Of a stretch of 64,000 nucleotides of DNA, positions 25,566-34,039 are shown piece by piece. The position numbers were made by a program, and so were the translations under genes. The stretch lies in contig CADCKQ010000001.1 of the NCBI GenBank assembly GCA_902802045.1, positions 374,759 to 438,758 on the forward strand. The letters run 5' to 3'. Positions within the stretch are counted from its first letter, which is position 1. Every line of letters starts with the position of its first letter. Under the pieces are notes generated by a model. The model did no database searches and was not told the origin of the DNA. It saw only the letters and a program-made list of their open reading frames with translations. Origin of the DNA: Oscillospiraceae bacterium (GTDB taxonomy: Bacteria > Bacillota > Clostridia > Oscillospirales > Oscillospiraceae).

Positions 25566-27047
25566 ATGGACGAGAAAAATGTTAACGTACGCGGTTCATG
25601 GGGAAGCAATATAGGCTTTTTGCTTTCTGCCATAGGATCTGCTGTCGGCCTCGGAAACATCTGGGGCTTCCCATACAAGATGGGTAAATGCGGCGGGCTC
25701 ACATTCTTGCTGGTCTACCTCGCCCTTGCCATCTTTGTGGGTCTGCCCATAATGTTGGCCGAGCTTTCACTCGGACGCAACACCGGATGCGGCCCGGTCA
25801 ATGCCTACAAGAGGATATCCGAGAAGTTCAAATGGGTCGGCTGGCTTGCCGTAATAGCCCCCTTCCTTATTATGACCTTCTATTCCGTCCTCGGCGGCTA
25901 CTGCATCTGGTACATAATTATTAACCTGATCGGTATCTTCGCAGGCGGCCCTGCCGGCAGCGCGTCTTTCGGTGCTATGCTTACAAGTCCCATAGGGCAG
26001 ATCGGAGTCATGATACTCTTTATGCTCATCTGCTGGCTCATAAACATGGGCGGCGTAGCAGGCGGTATCGAGAAGTTCAATAAGGTCGGTATGCCGGCTC
26101 TGGCGATAATGCTCGTAATCATAATTATCAGAGCATGGACACTTCCGAATGCCGGAGAAGGCCTCAAATTCATGTTTGTACCCGGTTACGCTGTAAAGGC
26201 AGGTTTCATAGAGAAGACTCCGAGCTTTATTTCAATCCTCGCGACTGCAGGCGGCCAGATGTTCTTCTCCCTGTCTTTGGCAATGGGCGCCATGATTACC
26301 TATGGCTCCTATCTCAGCAAGGGCGAGAATCTCACGAAAAACTCGATAATCATAGTCATAGCCGATACTCTAATCGCTATAATGGCCGGTCTCGCGGTTA
26401 TCCCTGCTGCTGTTGCCAACGGAATAAACAATGGTGTCCCCGTAAACGAGATTGGTCTCAGCGGCCCGGGACTCCTTTTCAAGACACTTCAAGATGTGTT
26501 CGCCAATATGGGCGCGCTCGGCGGCGTCTTTGGCGTTATCTTCTTTGTTCTTGTTTTGCTCGCTGCAATTTCTTCGGCTATTTCCCTGATTGAGGCTGTT
26601 TCTGTAACCTTTATAGACCACGCGAGTGCGAAAGGTAAAGAGATCAGCCGTCACCGCACCGTTACTCTTGTGAGCGTTGTTATTGCATTGGTTGCCTGCC
26701 TTGTCGCGGCCGACGGTCTCGGTGAAAATGGTTTTGCTCCCTGGCAGTTCTTCGGAATGGCCGAAAGCAAAATCGCTGGCTGGAACGACTGCTGGCTCGA
26801 CTTCATGGATGTATGGTCTGAAGGTATAGCGATGCCTCTCGGCGCAATGCTCTGCGCTATTATGATAGGTTGGGAGAAAGTCAAGGGCGAACCAATATTT
26901 GACAGACTTAAAGGCGAGGTCGAATCAGGTTACAGCGGGAAGATTTACGGTTTCTGGCAGTTCTGCCTGCGCTATGTAACTCCGATCGGCATGTTCTTCA
27001 TTCTGCTTGCACAGGTCGACGGTTTCTTCGGCTTCGGCTGGTTCTGA
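25566..27047 (+). CDS. Sodium-dependent neurotransmitter-symporter family (SNF/NSS) transporter
   Basis: A 493-residue transporter with about 12 membrane helices. The N-terminal SNIGFLLSAIGSAVGLGNIW followed by FPYKMGKCGG is the NSS signature that forms the sodium and substrate sites. Bacterial members carry amino acids or related compounds with Na+; the substrate cannot be read here. CGGAGGAAAACAA precedes the ATG at 25566; an ATG 18 bases upstream belongs to the ribosome-site region. It is divergent from the hydrogenase operon, whose ion pumping could supply the sodium gradient. Confidence 0.9.
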   Translation: MDEKNVNVRGSWGSNIGFLLSAIGSAVGLGNIWGFPYKMGKCGGLTFLLVYLALAIFVGLPIMLAELSLGRNTGCGPVNAYKRISEKFKWVGWLAVIAPFLIMTFYSVLGGYCIWYIIINLIGIFAGGPAGSASFGAMLTSPIGQIGVMILFMLICWLINMGGVAGGIEKFNKVGMPALAIMLVIIIIRAWTLPNAGEGLKFMFVPGYAVKAGFIEKTPSFISILATAGGQMFFSLSLAMGAMITYGSYLSKGENLTKNSIIIVIADTLIAIMAGLAVIPAAVANGINNGVPVNEIGLSGPGLLFKTLQDVFANMGALGGVFGVIFFVLVLLAAISSAISLIEAVSVTFIDHASAKGKEISRHRTVTLVSVVIALVACLVAADGLGENGFAPWQFFGMAESKIAGWNDCWLDFMDVWSEGIAMPLGAMLCAIMIGWEKVKGEPIFDRLKGEVESGYSGKIYGFWQFCLRYVTPIGMFFILLAQVDGFFGFGWF

Positions 27048-27084
27048 TAGAATTAAAATCTGATCGGTCATTATAAATCAATTT

Positions 27085-27116
27085 AAACCTCCCCGACCGT
27101 TCGGGGAGGTTTATTC
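27085..27116 (+). terminator. Terminator of the SNF transporter gene
   Basis: A perfect 12-bp stem (AAACCTCCCCGA at 27085-27096 with its complement at 27101-27112), a CCGT loop and a short T-containing tail. Confidence 0.88.
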
Positions 27117-27141
27117 TGTAATCTTATTTACAATTTGGTTA

Positions 27142-27169
27142 TTGATTTTTAAAGCTCTTTTGCTATAAT
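27142..27169 (+). promoter_or_regulatory. Promoter of the small ferredoxin gene
   Basis: TTGATT at 27142-27147, a 16-base spacer, and TATAAT at 27164-27169 preceded by TGC (extended -10). The leader to the ATG is about 40 bases. Confidence 0.8.
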
Positions 27170-27216
27170 GTAGCTGAAAAGGCTTAGGAAGGGCCAATTT
27201 TACGGAGGTTTATACT

Positions 27217-27387
27217 ATGGCGTATGTAATTACAGACGAGTGCCTCAGCTGCGGTTCCTGTGCAGCTCAGTGCCCGGCAGAAGCGATCAGCATGGGCGAG
27301 CTCCACTACGAGATCAACCAGGATCTTTGCCTTCAGTGCGGCTCCTGCGCAGCTCAGTGCCCGGCAGAAGCGATCATCGAGGAATAA
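27217..27387 (+). CDS. 2[4Fe-4S] ferredoxin
   Basis: A 56-residue clostridial-type ferredoxin. The two cluster motifs are C9-C12-C15-C19 and C38-C41-C44-C48, each followed by PAEAI. GGAGG lies nine bases before the ATG. The two halves are nearly identical in DNA: the 42-base cores differ at only a few positions, so the internal duplication is recent or kept alike by conversion. It has its own promoter and terminator and lies 2 kb from the hydrogenase operon; it is a plausible electron donor to MbhN. Confidence 0.95.
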   Translation: MAYVITDECLSCGSCAAQCPAEAISMGELHYEINQDLCLQCGSCAAQCPAEAIIEE

Positions 27388-27399
27388 TCGCTTACAAAT

Positions 27400-27431
27400 A
27401 AAACAGGCAGCATATGCTGCCTGTTTTATTT
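27400..27431. terminator. Bidirectional terminator between ferredoxin and trmN6
   Basis: A perfect 28-base palindrome (AAAACAGGCAGCA, TA, then its complement, 27400-27427) with A and T runs on both sides. It serves the ferredoxin gene and, in the other direction, the argS-trmN6 operon. Confidence 0.9.
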
Positions 27432-28132
27432 TATGCTCTTCTGTATATTTCAAGTACTTCTTTGGTCTCGGTCCCGTCCTCATTTGTAAGAATCAGAGGG
27501 GCTTCTACAGAAATACCTTTCCTGCCTCCTCTTCTGCCTTCGATCAGCACAAGATTTGGGGCTCTGCCGATCCTGTACTGAACTTCCCGGAGTCTCTTCG
27601 GTTCTATTGAGTATTTTGTCATGGTGCAGAATATCTCTGACAAACGTTCCGGCTTGTGTACAAGATAAAAGCTGCCGTCCGTCGGGAGAAGATAAGCTGC
27701 AGCCTTGCAGATATCTTCCAGCGTGCAGAGGGTTTCCCCGCGAGCCAGAGCCTTTACCGTGTCAGAGGACAGTTTCCCGCTGTTCTCGGGATAATACGGC
27801 GGATTGCAGACAGCAAAATCGAAAGATCCGGTATTAAAAAGCTTCCGGTGTTCTCTTATATCCCCGCATATAACTTTATATCTCGCAGAAAGTCCGTTCC
27901 TCTGTATGTTTGAAGATGCCGTTTCAGCGGCATCTTCATTGACATCTATTCCTGTCATATGAAGGGTTTCATTGGTGCAAAGCATAATAAGAGAAATGAT
28001 CCCGCTGCCGCAGCCGATGTCTATCCCGTTTTTCCCTTTCGGGGAAGCAAATGAAGCAAGCAACACACTGTCTGTGCTAACCTTAAAACTTCCATCTTCG
28101 AAAGAGGGTCCGTTTTTCCACAGCTCACTCAT
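27431..28132 (-). CDS. trmN6: tRNA1(Val) adenine-N6 methyltransferase-like protein (TrmN6/YfiC)
   Basis: A 233-residue SAM-dependent methyltransferase. It has GIDIGCGSGIISL (SAM binding), the acidic GIDVNEDAAE, and the catalytic NPPYY typical of N6-adenine methylation. The N-terminal FKVSTDSVLLASFA and the C-terminal RAPNLVLIEGRRGG match the TrmN6 group, which modifies A37 of tRNA-Val in E. coli. It overlaps folT by eight bases and ends the operon. Confidence 0.88.
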   Translation of the reverse strand: MSELWKNGPSFEDGSFKVSTDSVLLASFASPKGKNGIDIGCGSGIISLIMLCTNETLHMTGIDVNEDAAETASSNIQRNGLSARYKVICGDIREHRKLFNTGSFDFAVCNPPYYPENSGKLSSDTVKALARGETLCTLEDICKAAAYLLPTDGSFYLVHKPERLSEIFCTMTKYSIEPKRLREVQYRIGRAPNLVLIEGRRGGRKGISVEAPLILTNEDGTETKEVLEIYRRA

Positions 28133-28631
28133 AGCAGTATTCTGCAGCTTTCTTCATCGGGACATCCATCAATCTGATGACGACCGTCTCCAGTATAAAC
28201 ATAATGGCTGCCTGTACCGCCCGTATCTCCATAAGCTGAAGGAACGGACTTCCGTAGAGCAACGATATCCAAAAAGTATTCATAAGGAGGCCTATAAACA
28301 CCTGATCCATTGCAACTGCCGCAATAACGCTTTTAAGCGGCTTTCCGCCTTTTAAAAGCAGCCCAAAAATCACCCCTGTAAGCGCGCAGCTTAATGTAAA
28401 GCCCGGAAAATACGGTCCTATCGGAAATATCAGAGCGCCGATAAGATCCCCAAGCCCTCCGACGATCGCAGCAATCCACGGCCCGTAAAGATATGCAGCT
28501 GCGTATACAGGCAGGAAGGCAAGGCCTATCTTCATATTCCAGGCATTGACCGACAGTATTCTGGACAGAAGCACATGCACGGCGACAAGCATCGCGCATA
28601 CTGTCATTGTTTTTACAGTGAGTTTCTTCAA
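28125..28631 (-). CDS. folT: Folate-type ECF transporter S component (FolT-like)
   Basis: A 168-residue membrane protein with about five to six helices. LSRILSVNAWNMKIGLAFLPVYAAAYLYGPW and the later AxxDxIGALIFPIGPYFPGFT pattern match the FolT family of ECF substrate-binding components. It needs the EcfA1-EcfA2-EcfT energising module, encoded elsewhere in this window. The start is a TTG at 28631 with AAGGGGAAAA before it, directly after argS. Confidence 0.85.
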   Translation of the reverse strand: MKKLTVKTMTVCAMLVAVHVLLSRILSVNAWNMKIGLAFLPVYAAAYLYGPWIAAIVGGLGDLIGALIFPIGPYFPGFTLSCALTGVIFGLLLKGGKPLKSVIAAVAMDQVFIGLLMNTFWISLLYGSPFLQLMEIRAVQAAIMFILETVVIRLMDVPMKKAAEYCYE

Positions 28632-28639
28632 TTTTCCCC

Positions 28640-30385
28640 TTACATATTTTCCGGTGCGGATATGCCTGTTATCTCAAGAGCTATCTTCAAAACCTTTCTG
28701 ACAGTATCCGCGAGGAACAGTCTCGCGTTTCTCAGCTGATCGGGTGCATCCTTTATTCTGCAGACCGTATAGAATTTGTGGAAGCGGGCGGCCAGTTCCG
28801 TATCGTATCTGTTTATACGGCTCGGGTCAAGGTCTCGGGCAGAGTTTTTGATCTCTTCCGGCAAGAGCGCAAGCTGTTTAATAAGATCCAATTCCGCTGC
28901 GTCCGTAAGAAGCGACAGGTCTGTATTTTCTATATCAGGGACCATATATCCGTCATTTGCAAGATTATCCAACATCGTACAGATCCTGGCATGGGCATAC
29001 TGTACATAATAAACCGGGTTTTCGCTGTCCTGTCTCACAGCAAGATCCAGGTCGAATTCCACCGCCGACTCAGGTCTCGAATTGAAGAAATAACGGGCGG
29101 CATCGACAGGGATCTCGTCCAAAAGATTTGAAAGAGAGATCATCTTGCCCGTTCGCTTCGACATTCTTACGGCTTCGCCGTTTCTCGTAAGCTTGACAAG
29201 CTGCATCAAAACGATATCCAGCCTGTGTTCCCCGTCAAGGCCGAGCGCGTCCAAAGCTCCCTTGAGACGGGCCACATGTCCGTGGTGGTCCGCGCCCCAG
29301 ACATTTATTGCCCTGTCAAAACCCCTGACCTCCAACTTATTGCGGTGATAGGCTATATCGGCGGCAAAATAAGTATAAAATCCGTTGGCTCTTTTTAATA
29401 CGTCATCTTTCAGGTCGAGCTTTTCGATCTCTTTCTCGCTCTTTCCTTCTTTTTTGAGTACATCACTTAAGATCTCCGAGGTCTTCAGCCAAAGCGCTCC
29501 GTCTTTTTCGTAGGTATAGCCTCTTTCTGTGAGTTTATCCAGGGTCTCTTTGATATAGCCCGTATTGTGCAGCTCCGACTCGAAAAACCACTTGTCGTAT
29601 TCGATCCCATAGCGGGAGAGATCAGACTTCATTTTCGGGATATTTGTCTGAAGACCGAATTTTGCCATGGCCTCATGCCGCTCTGCAGCATTCTTTTTGA
29701 GATACTCATCTCCGAACTTTGCCCGGAACAATTCTGCAAGTTCCCGGATATCTTCTCCGTGATAGCCGTCTTCGGGAAATTCAACAGAGTCCTCCCCGAG
29801 TATCAGCTGTGTATATCTGGCGTCTATCGACTCGGCAAATTTCTCTATCTGGTTTCCGGCATCATTTACATAGAATTCTCTGGATACTTCATATCCTGCT
29901 CTCTCAAGAACGGATGCGAGAGCGTCTCCCAAAACACCGCCCCTGGCGTTGCCCATATGCATCGGACCGGTCGGATTTGCGGAAACAAATTCTACTACAA
30001 CTTTTCTGCCGTTTCCTTCATCTGAATTGCAGAAGTCTTCTCCCTCTTTGCAGATATTCTTCAATACATCTTCATACCATTTATGTGAAAAACGGAAATT
30101 GATAAACCCCGGACCTGCGACTTCAACTGAAGAGAACCAGCTTCCTTCAAGCTCAGCGTTTGCCGTAAGAACTCCTGCTATTTTCACGGGAGCCATGTGA
30201 AAAGTTTTTGCTCCGGCCATCGCATGGTTTGCGGCAAGGTCCCCGTTTGCGATGTCTTTGGGAATCTCCACATTGCCGTTCAGTACGTTTCCTGCAGGCA
30301 ATTCTCCCTTCAGAGCAGCTCTTTCGTACGCGTTATTCAGTATCTCATTTACGGCTTCTTTGGCAAGCGCGGTCATATTTGCCAT
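28640..30385 (-). CDS. argS: Arginyl-tRNA synthetase
   Basis: A 581-residue class I synthetase. The HIGH motif is ANPTGPMHMGNARGG, and the KMSKS equivalent is RMSKRTGKMISL. The C-terminal anticodon-binding domain (DALR type) ends with RNARLFLADTVRKVLKIALEITGI. Length and order are normal. GAAGGAGAACTGAAC precedes the ATG. It follows the DUF1934 gene after two bases, a conserved pairing in Firmicutes. Confidence 0.96.
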   Translation of the reverse strand: MANMTALAKEAVNEILNNAYERAALKGELPAGNVLNGNVEIPKDIANGDLAANHAMAGAKTFHMAPVKIAGVLTANAELEGSWFSSVEVAGPGFINFRFSHKWYEDVLKNICKEGEDFCNSDEGNGRKVVVEFVSANPTGPMHMGNARGGVLGDALASVLERAGYEVSREFYVNDAGNQIEKFAESIDARYTQLILGEDSVEFPEDGYHGEDIRELAELFRAKFGDEYLKKNAAERHEAMAKFGLQTNIPKMKSDLSRYGIEYDKWFFESELHNTGYIKETLDKLTERGYTYEKDGALWLKTSEILSDVLKKEGKSEKEIEKLDLKDDVLKRANGFYTYFAADIAYHRNKLEVRGFDRAINVWGADHHGHVARLKGALDALGLDGEHRLDIVLMQLVKLTRNGEAVRMSKRTGKMISLSNLLDEIPVDAARYFFNSRPESAVEFDLDLAVRQDSENPVYYVQYAHARICTMLDNLANDGYMVPDIENTDLSLLTDAAELDLIKQLALLPEEIKNSARDLDPSRINRYDTELAARFHKFYTVCRIKDAPDQLRNARLFLADTVRKVLKIALEITGISAPENM

Positions 30386-30387
30386 GT

Positions 30388-30822
30388 TCAGTTCTCCTTC
30401 TTGTCTTCTCTTACTGTGAGCTCGAAGCGGTTTCTTCCCACAGACATGTGGTCTATATTCACCACATAATCTATCTCCGCTTTTCCGCCGTTTTCATTGA
30501 AGTCCTGGCGTATTGCCCGGGTATCTATGCCTATGTTCGTCTGCCCGTATTCGGTCCTGTAAGCCATGTTGTCTGTAAGGCCGGGCCGGAATGTCATGAT
30601 TCCCGAGACTGTCCCGACTCTGTCAACTATGATCTCACCGGGAAAAACGGATATGCCTGTTCTTGTGCCGGCCATTCCCGTCACGTCCGTCTCATCATAG
30701 GAAAGTCTTGCAACTTCCCCATCTTTTCTGTATTTGCCCAGAGTCATAAAATCTATTACCTGCGGCTCATCACTGCTTAAATCCTGTATGCTGTGTATTG
30801 AAATTATTACATCTTTTTCCAT
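30388..30822 (-). CDS. DUF1934 (YwiB-like) calycin-fold protein
   Basis: A 144-residue small beta-barrel-type protein of the DUF1934 family, frequently found directly upstream of argS in Firmicutes, as here. The pattern RLSYDETDVTGMAGTRTGISV and the closing NIDHMSVGRNRFELTVRE are typical. No catalytic residues are evident, and the function is unknown. It lies between murI and argS with gaps of two bases. Confidence 0.85.
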   Translation of the reverse strand: MEKDVIISIHSIQDLSSDEPQVIDFMTLGKYRKDGEVARLSYDETDVTGMAGTRTGISVFPGEIIVDRVGTVSGIMTFRPGLTDNMAYRTEYGQTNIGIDTRAIRQDFNENGGKAEIDYVVNIDHMSVGRNRFELTVREDKKEN

Positions 30823-30824
30823 AA

Positions 30825-31634
30825 TTAAACCTCTGCGGGTGAAATCTCCGTCACATATCCGTCTATTTCAAAGCCCAGAAGAGTTGATCCGAGACATTCG
30901 AAAACAGATTTTTTCCCGCTTGTAATAAATGAAACATTTCCTCCGTTCTTCCTGTTTGAGAGCAGGCCTGCGCTTTGCAGTTTTTCGGCAGCTGCCTCGG
31001 CGGCGCAGACGGAAGCTGAAATAATTGTGATATCATTTCCGAGAAAATCACTTATCGCTTTTTCAATGATCCCGTAATGGGTACATCCGAGTATCAGCGC
31101 ACACGGAGCTTTTTCTTTTAACCCTGACAGAGCAGTCTCAACTGCTTTTTGTATTTCCGCATCGAAGGATTTCTTCCCTTCTTCTATCAGCGGTACAAAT
31201 TCAGGGCAGGCTACGGAGATTATTTCTCTTTTTTCGCCAAGTGCTTTCAGTGTATTTTCAAAGCCTTTGCTTTTTATGCTCGCTTCAGTTGCTATTACAG
31301 CGACAGGCCGGGACCCTGGAATGCGGACCGTTCTTTCTGCTGCCGGCTCGACAACCCCGAAAGCGGGAATTCGGAATTTTTGTAGAATATCCGGTGCATT
31401 GCCCGACACAGTCCCGCAGGCAGCAATTACGGCCTTACAGTTCTGCTCGGCCATTAACTCAAGGTTCTGCACTGCCATTATTCGGACCTGTTCTCTTGTT
31501 TTGCTCCCATATGGCATCCGGCCGGTGTCTCCGAAATAGATCAGATCCTCATCCGGCAGGAGCTTTTTCAGTGCAGTCAGGCAAGTGAGCCCGCCGAGTC
31601 CTGAATCGAATACTCCGATTGGTCTGTTGTCCAT
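30825..31634 (-). CDS. murI: Glutamate racemase
   Basis: A 269-residue cofactor-independent racemase that supplies D-glutamate for peptidoglycan. IGVFDSGLGGLTCL at the N-terminus, the first catalytic Cys in AACGTVSG and the second in LGCTHYG are present. The first motif is usually ACNTAS; the Asn-to-Gly form here belongs to a clostridial variant. It lies between galT and the DUF1934 gene in the same operon. Confidence 0.93.
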   Translation of the reverse strand: MDNRPIGVFDSGLGGLTCLTALKKLLPDEDLIYFGDTGRMPYGSKTREQVRIMAVQNLELMAEQNCKAVIAACGTVSGNAPDILQKFRIPAFGVVEPAAERTVRIPGSRPVAVIATEASIKSKGFENTLKALGEKREIISVACPEFVPLIEEGKKSFDAEIQKAVETALSGLKEKAPCALILGCTHYGIIEKAISDFLGNDITIISASVCAAEAAAEKLQSAGLLSNRKNGGNVSFITSGKKSVFECLGSTLLGFEIDGYVTEISPAEV

Positions 31635-31642
31635 AAATATCC

Positions 31643-33136
31643 TCAGCGGTTCACGGATTCCGCAAACCTTAAAAATGCTTCTCTGCCTTTTTCGTCGCGT
31701 TTAAAAACTCCCGCATGCTCCAGGACCTTTGCAAATACGAGGCCTATCTCCTTCTGGAGGATCTTTTCTGCGTTATCGCGGGTAAAAGTATATTTCTCCC
31801 TGAGTTCTTCTGCCCATTCAACATGCTTCACGATTGCAGGATCATTTCTCAGATCTGCCCCCTCTGCCAGCAGCTCAGCCAGAGTTTTCATTTCTGTCTT
31901 CAGTCGGGAGGGAAGGATCGCCAGGCCCATGACCTCTATAAGGCCTATGTTTTCCTTTTTTATGTGGTGCAATTCCGCATGCGGGTGGAAGATCCCCAGA
32001 GGATGCTCTTCGGATGTCAGGTTATTTCTCAGCACGAGGTCCATTTCATAATCTCCGCCTCTTCTGCGACATATAGGAGTGATGGTATTATGCGGGACTC
32101 CGTCAGTTTCGGCAAATATACCAACGGTTTCGTCGCTGTATGTTCGCCACTCCTTGAGTATTTTTGTCGCCAAGGCCCTGAGCCTGTCCTTGTCAGCACT
32201 TCTAATTCTTATCGCAGACATAGGCCAGTTCAGTATTCCCGCATTAACATCTTCAAATCCCTTGAAGGTGAGCGTGTCTTCCGTCTCCGCTCTCTGCATC
32301 GGAAACTCATATCTTCCACCCTGAAAATGATCGTGGCTTAAAATGCTGCCTCCAACTATCGGAAGGTCGGCATTGGAGCCTATGAAGTAATGCGGGAACT
32401 GGGTCTCAAAATCCAAAAGTTTGGCAAAGGCCGCATCATCTATCTTCATTGGGATATGTTTTTCATTAAGAACAATACAGTGCTCATTATAATATACATA
32501 GGGGGAGTACTGCAGGAAGAATTTTTCCCCGTTCAATTCGATCGGGATTATTCTGTGGTTTTCCCTGGCAGGATAGTGTGCATTGCCGGCATAGCCTTCG
32601 GCCTCCCTGCAGAGCTGGCATTTCGGATATCCGCTCTGCGGAGCACTCAGAGCTGCTGCGATCGCTTTAGGATCCTTTTCCGGTTTTGAAAGATTTATTG
32701 TTATGTCAAGATCCCCGTAGACTGTCTCGGCCTTCCATTTGAGGTCTTTTTTTATGCGGTATGTGCGTATATAATCGCTGGCTTTTGAAATAGAATAATA
32801 CCAGTCAGTGGCTTTTTCGGGAGACTCTTTTTTAAGCACGTTGAATTTTGCAATAACCTCAGAAGGCCTCGGAGTCAGAAAACCCATTATCTTTGTGTCA
32901 AACAGATCCCTGTCGAGGGTGCTGTCTTCTATAAGCTTTTCAGCCACAGCATAGTCCAGGATCCCATCTAACAGCTCTTCAAGTGAAAGCTGTTCCGGAC
33001 TCTCCATGCTTTCATATTCCTGCAATTTCAGTATGTCCAGAATGCCGTTAATTGCCCAGACTTCATCCTCACCTGCAATCAGTCCGTTTTCTTTCGCGTA
33101 ATTAATAAGGCCGGAAATGTATCCGTCAATATTCAT
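31643..33136 (-). CDS. galT: UDP-glucose-hexose-1-phosphate uridylyltransferase, type 2 (GalT)
   Basis: A 497-residue enzyme of the Firmicutes type II GalT family in the Leloir galactose pathway; it exchanges galactose-1-phosphate and UDP-glucose. The catalytic-type motif is SHDHFQGGRYEFPM, and CQLCREAEGYAGN resembles the nucleotide-binding part. The length of about 500 residues distinguishes type II from the shorter type I. No galK or galE is nearby. Confidence 0.93.
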   Translation of the reverse strand: MNIDGYISGLINYAKENGLIAGEDEVWAINGILDILKLQEYESMESPEQLSLEELLDGILDYAVAEKLIEDSTLDRDLFDTKIMGFLTPRPSEVIAKFNVLKKESPEKATDWYYSISKASDYIRTYRIKKDLKWKAETVYGDLDITINLSKPEKDPKAIAAALSAPQSGYPKCQLCREAEGYAGNAHYPARENHRIIPIELNGEKFFLQYSPYVYYNEHCIVLNEKHIPMKIDDAAFAKLLDFETQFPHYFIGSNADLPIVGGSILSHDHFQGGRYEFPMQRAETEDTLTFKGFEDVNAGILNWPMSAIRIRSADKDRLRALATKILKEWRTYSDETVGIFAETDGVPHNTITPICRRRGGDYEMDLVLRNNLTSEEHPLGIFHPHAELHHIKKENIGLIEVMGLAILPSRLKTEMKTLAELLAEGADLRNDPAIVKHVEWAEELREKYTFTRDNAEKILQKEIGLVFAKVLEHAGVFKRDEKGREAFLRFAESVNR

Positions 33137-33156
33137 GTCTCATTCTCTCCCGAAAT

Positions 33157-33978
33157 TTACTGCTGATCAAACATCTCTACGAATTCTTCGAGGCAGAGAT
33201 TGTTCTCAGTCATATACTGCGCTGCTTCAACTCCCACATAACGGAAATGAAAAGGCTCATACATGACACCTGTGATATCGGCCTTGTCATGCGGAAATCT
33301 CAGGATAAAACCGTATTCCGCACAATGTTCCTTAAGCCACTTGAATGTCTCAGTGTTTTCTATGGATGAATCCTTGACAGGATAGTAACGGTCGGTTATA
33401 TCGCAGCAGAGTCCGGTCTGGTGCTCACTGCATCCTGCAGGCATAGTTATATAGTATCCCGCTGCATCCTTTCCGTCACTCACCCCGTTGTTTGCACAAA
33501 CTCTTCGGAAATTCTCTGCCTGGGTCTCATAGCTTCTGTAGCCTGAAGAAAGGTATATTGGAAGCCCCGCTTCTTTGCATGCCATCGCCATATCAAGCAA
33601 CGGCTGTGCTATGCGGATATCGACGACTTGGCGGTTGGGATCGAACTCTGTCCGTATTTCGGTATCGTCTGCTATTATATTGATATATGCAAGCTGCTCG
33701 GGTTCATACTGTTCGATCGAATGGTCAGCGTTTACAAGCATATATTCCCACGAACTCACATCGAACATAACCGGTTCTTCTGTGGGTTCGGGAGTCGGTT
33801 CCGGAGTGGGCTCGGGCGTAGGTTCAGGCGTTTCCTCCGGGACAGGCGAGACTTCAACGCTCTGGACCGGATCGGAAATATCCTGCCGGTTTATTCTTCC
33901 GCCTCTTTGCCCGTATATCCAAAGGCCAAGCACCACCGCAAGGATGAGGCCAAGTATTACTCGAAGCACTCTTCTCAT
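33157..33978 (-). CDS. VanY-type D-alanyl-D-alanine carboxypeptidase, membrane anchored
   Basis: A 273-residue exported zinc peptidase. An N-terminal anchor helix (VILGLILAVVLGLWIY) is followed by a linker with repeated PEPT units at about residues 52-66. The peptidase domain has the zinc motif SEHQTGLCCD (SxHxxGxxxD) and the catalytic EPFHFRYVG (ExxH). It trims the terminal D-Ala from peptidoglycan stem peptides outside the membrane. It is the first gene of the vanY-galT-murI-DUF1934-argS-folT-trmN6 run. Confidence 0.9.
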   Translation of the reverse strand: MRRVLRVILGLILAVVLGLWIYGQRGGRINRQDISDPVQSVEVSPVPEETPEPTPEPTPEPTPEPTEEPVMFDVSSWEYMLVNADHSIEQYEPEQLAYINIIADDTEIRTEFDPNRQVVDIRIAQPLLDMAMACKEAGLPIYLSSGYRSYETQAENFRRVCANNGVSDGKDAAGYYITMPAGCSEHQTGLCCDITDRYYPVKDSSIENTETFKWLKEHCAEYGFILRFPHDKADITGVMYEPFHFRYVGVEAAQYMTENNLCLEEFVEMFDQQ

Positions 33979-34009
33979 TTAACTGAACTCCCTTACAAAA
34001 ATCGGGTGT

Positions 34010-34038
34010 ATTTTATCACTCGCAATAATATGTGTCAA
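34010..34038 (-). promoter_or_regulatory. Strong promoter of the vanY-to-trmN6 operon
   Basis: On the minus strand, TTGACA (34038-34033), a 17-base spacer and TAAAAT (34015-34010). It begins two bases after the stop codon of the glycosyltransferase gene, which it follows on the same strand. Confidence 0.85.
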
Positions 34039-34039
34039 T

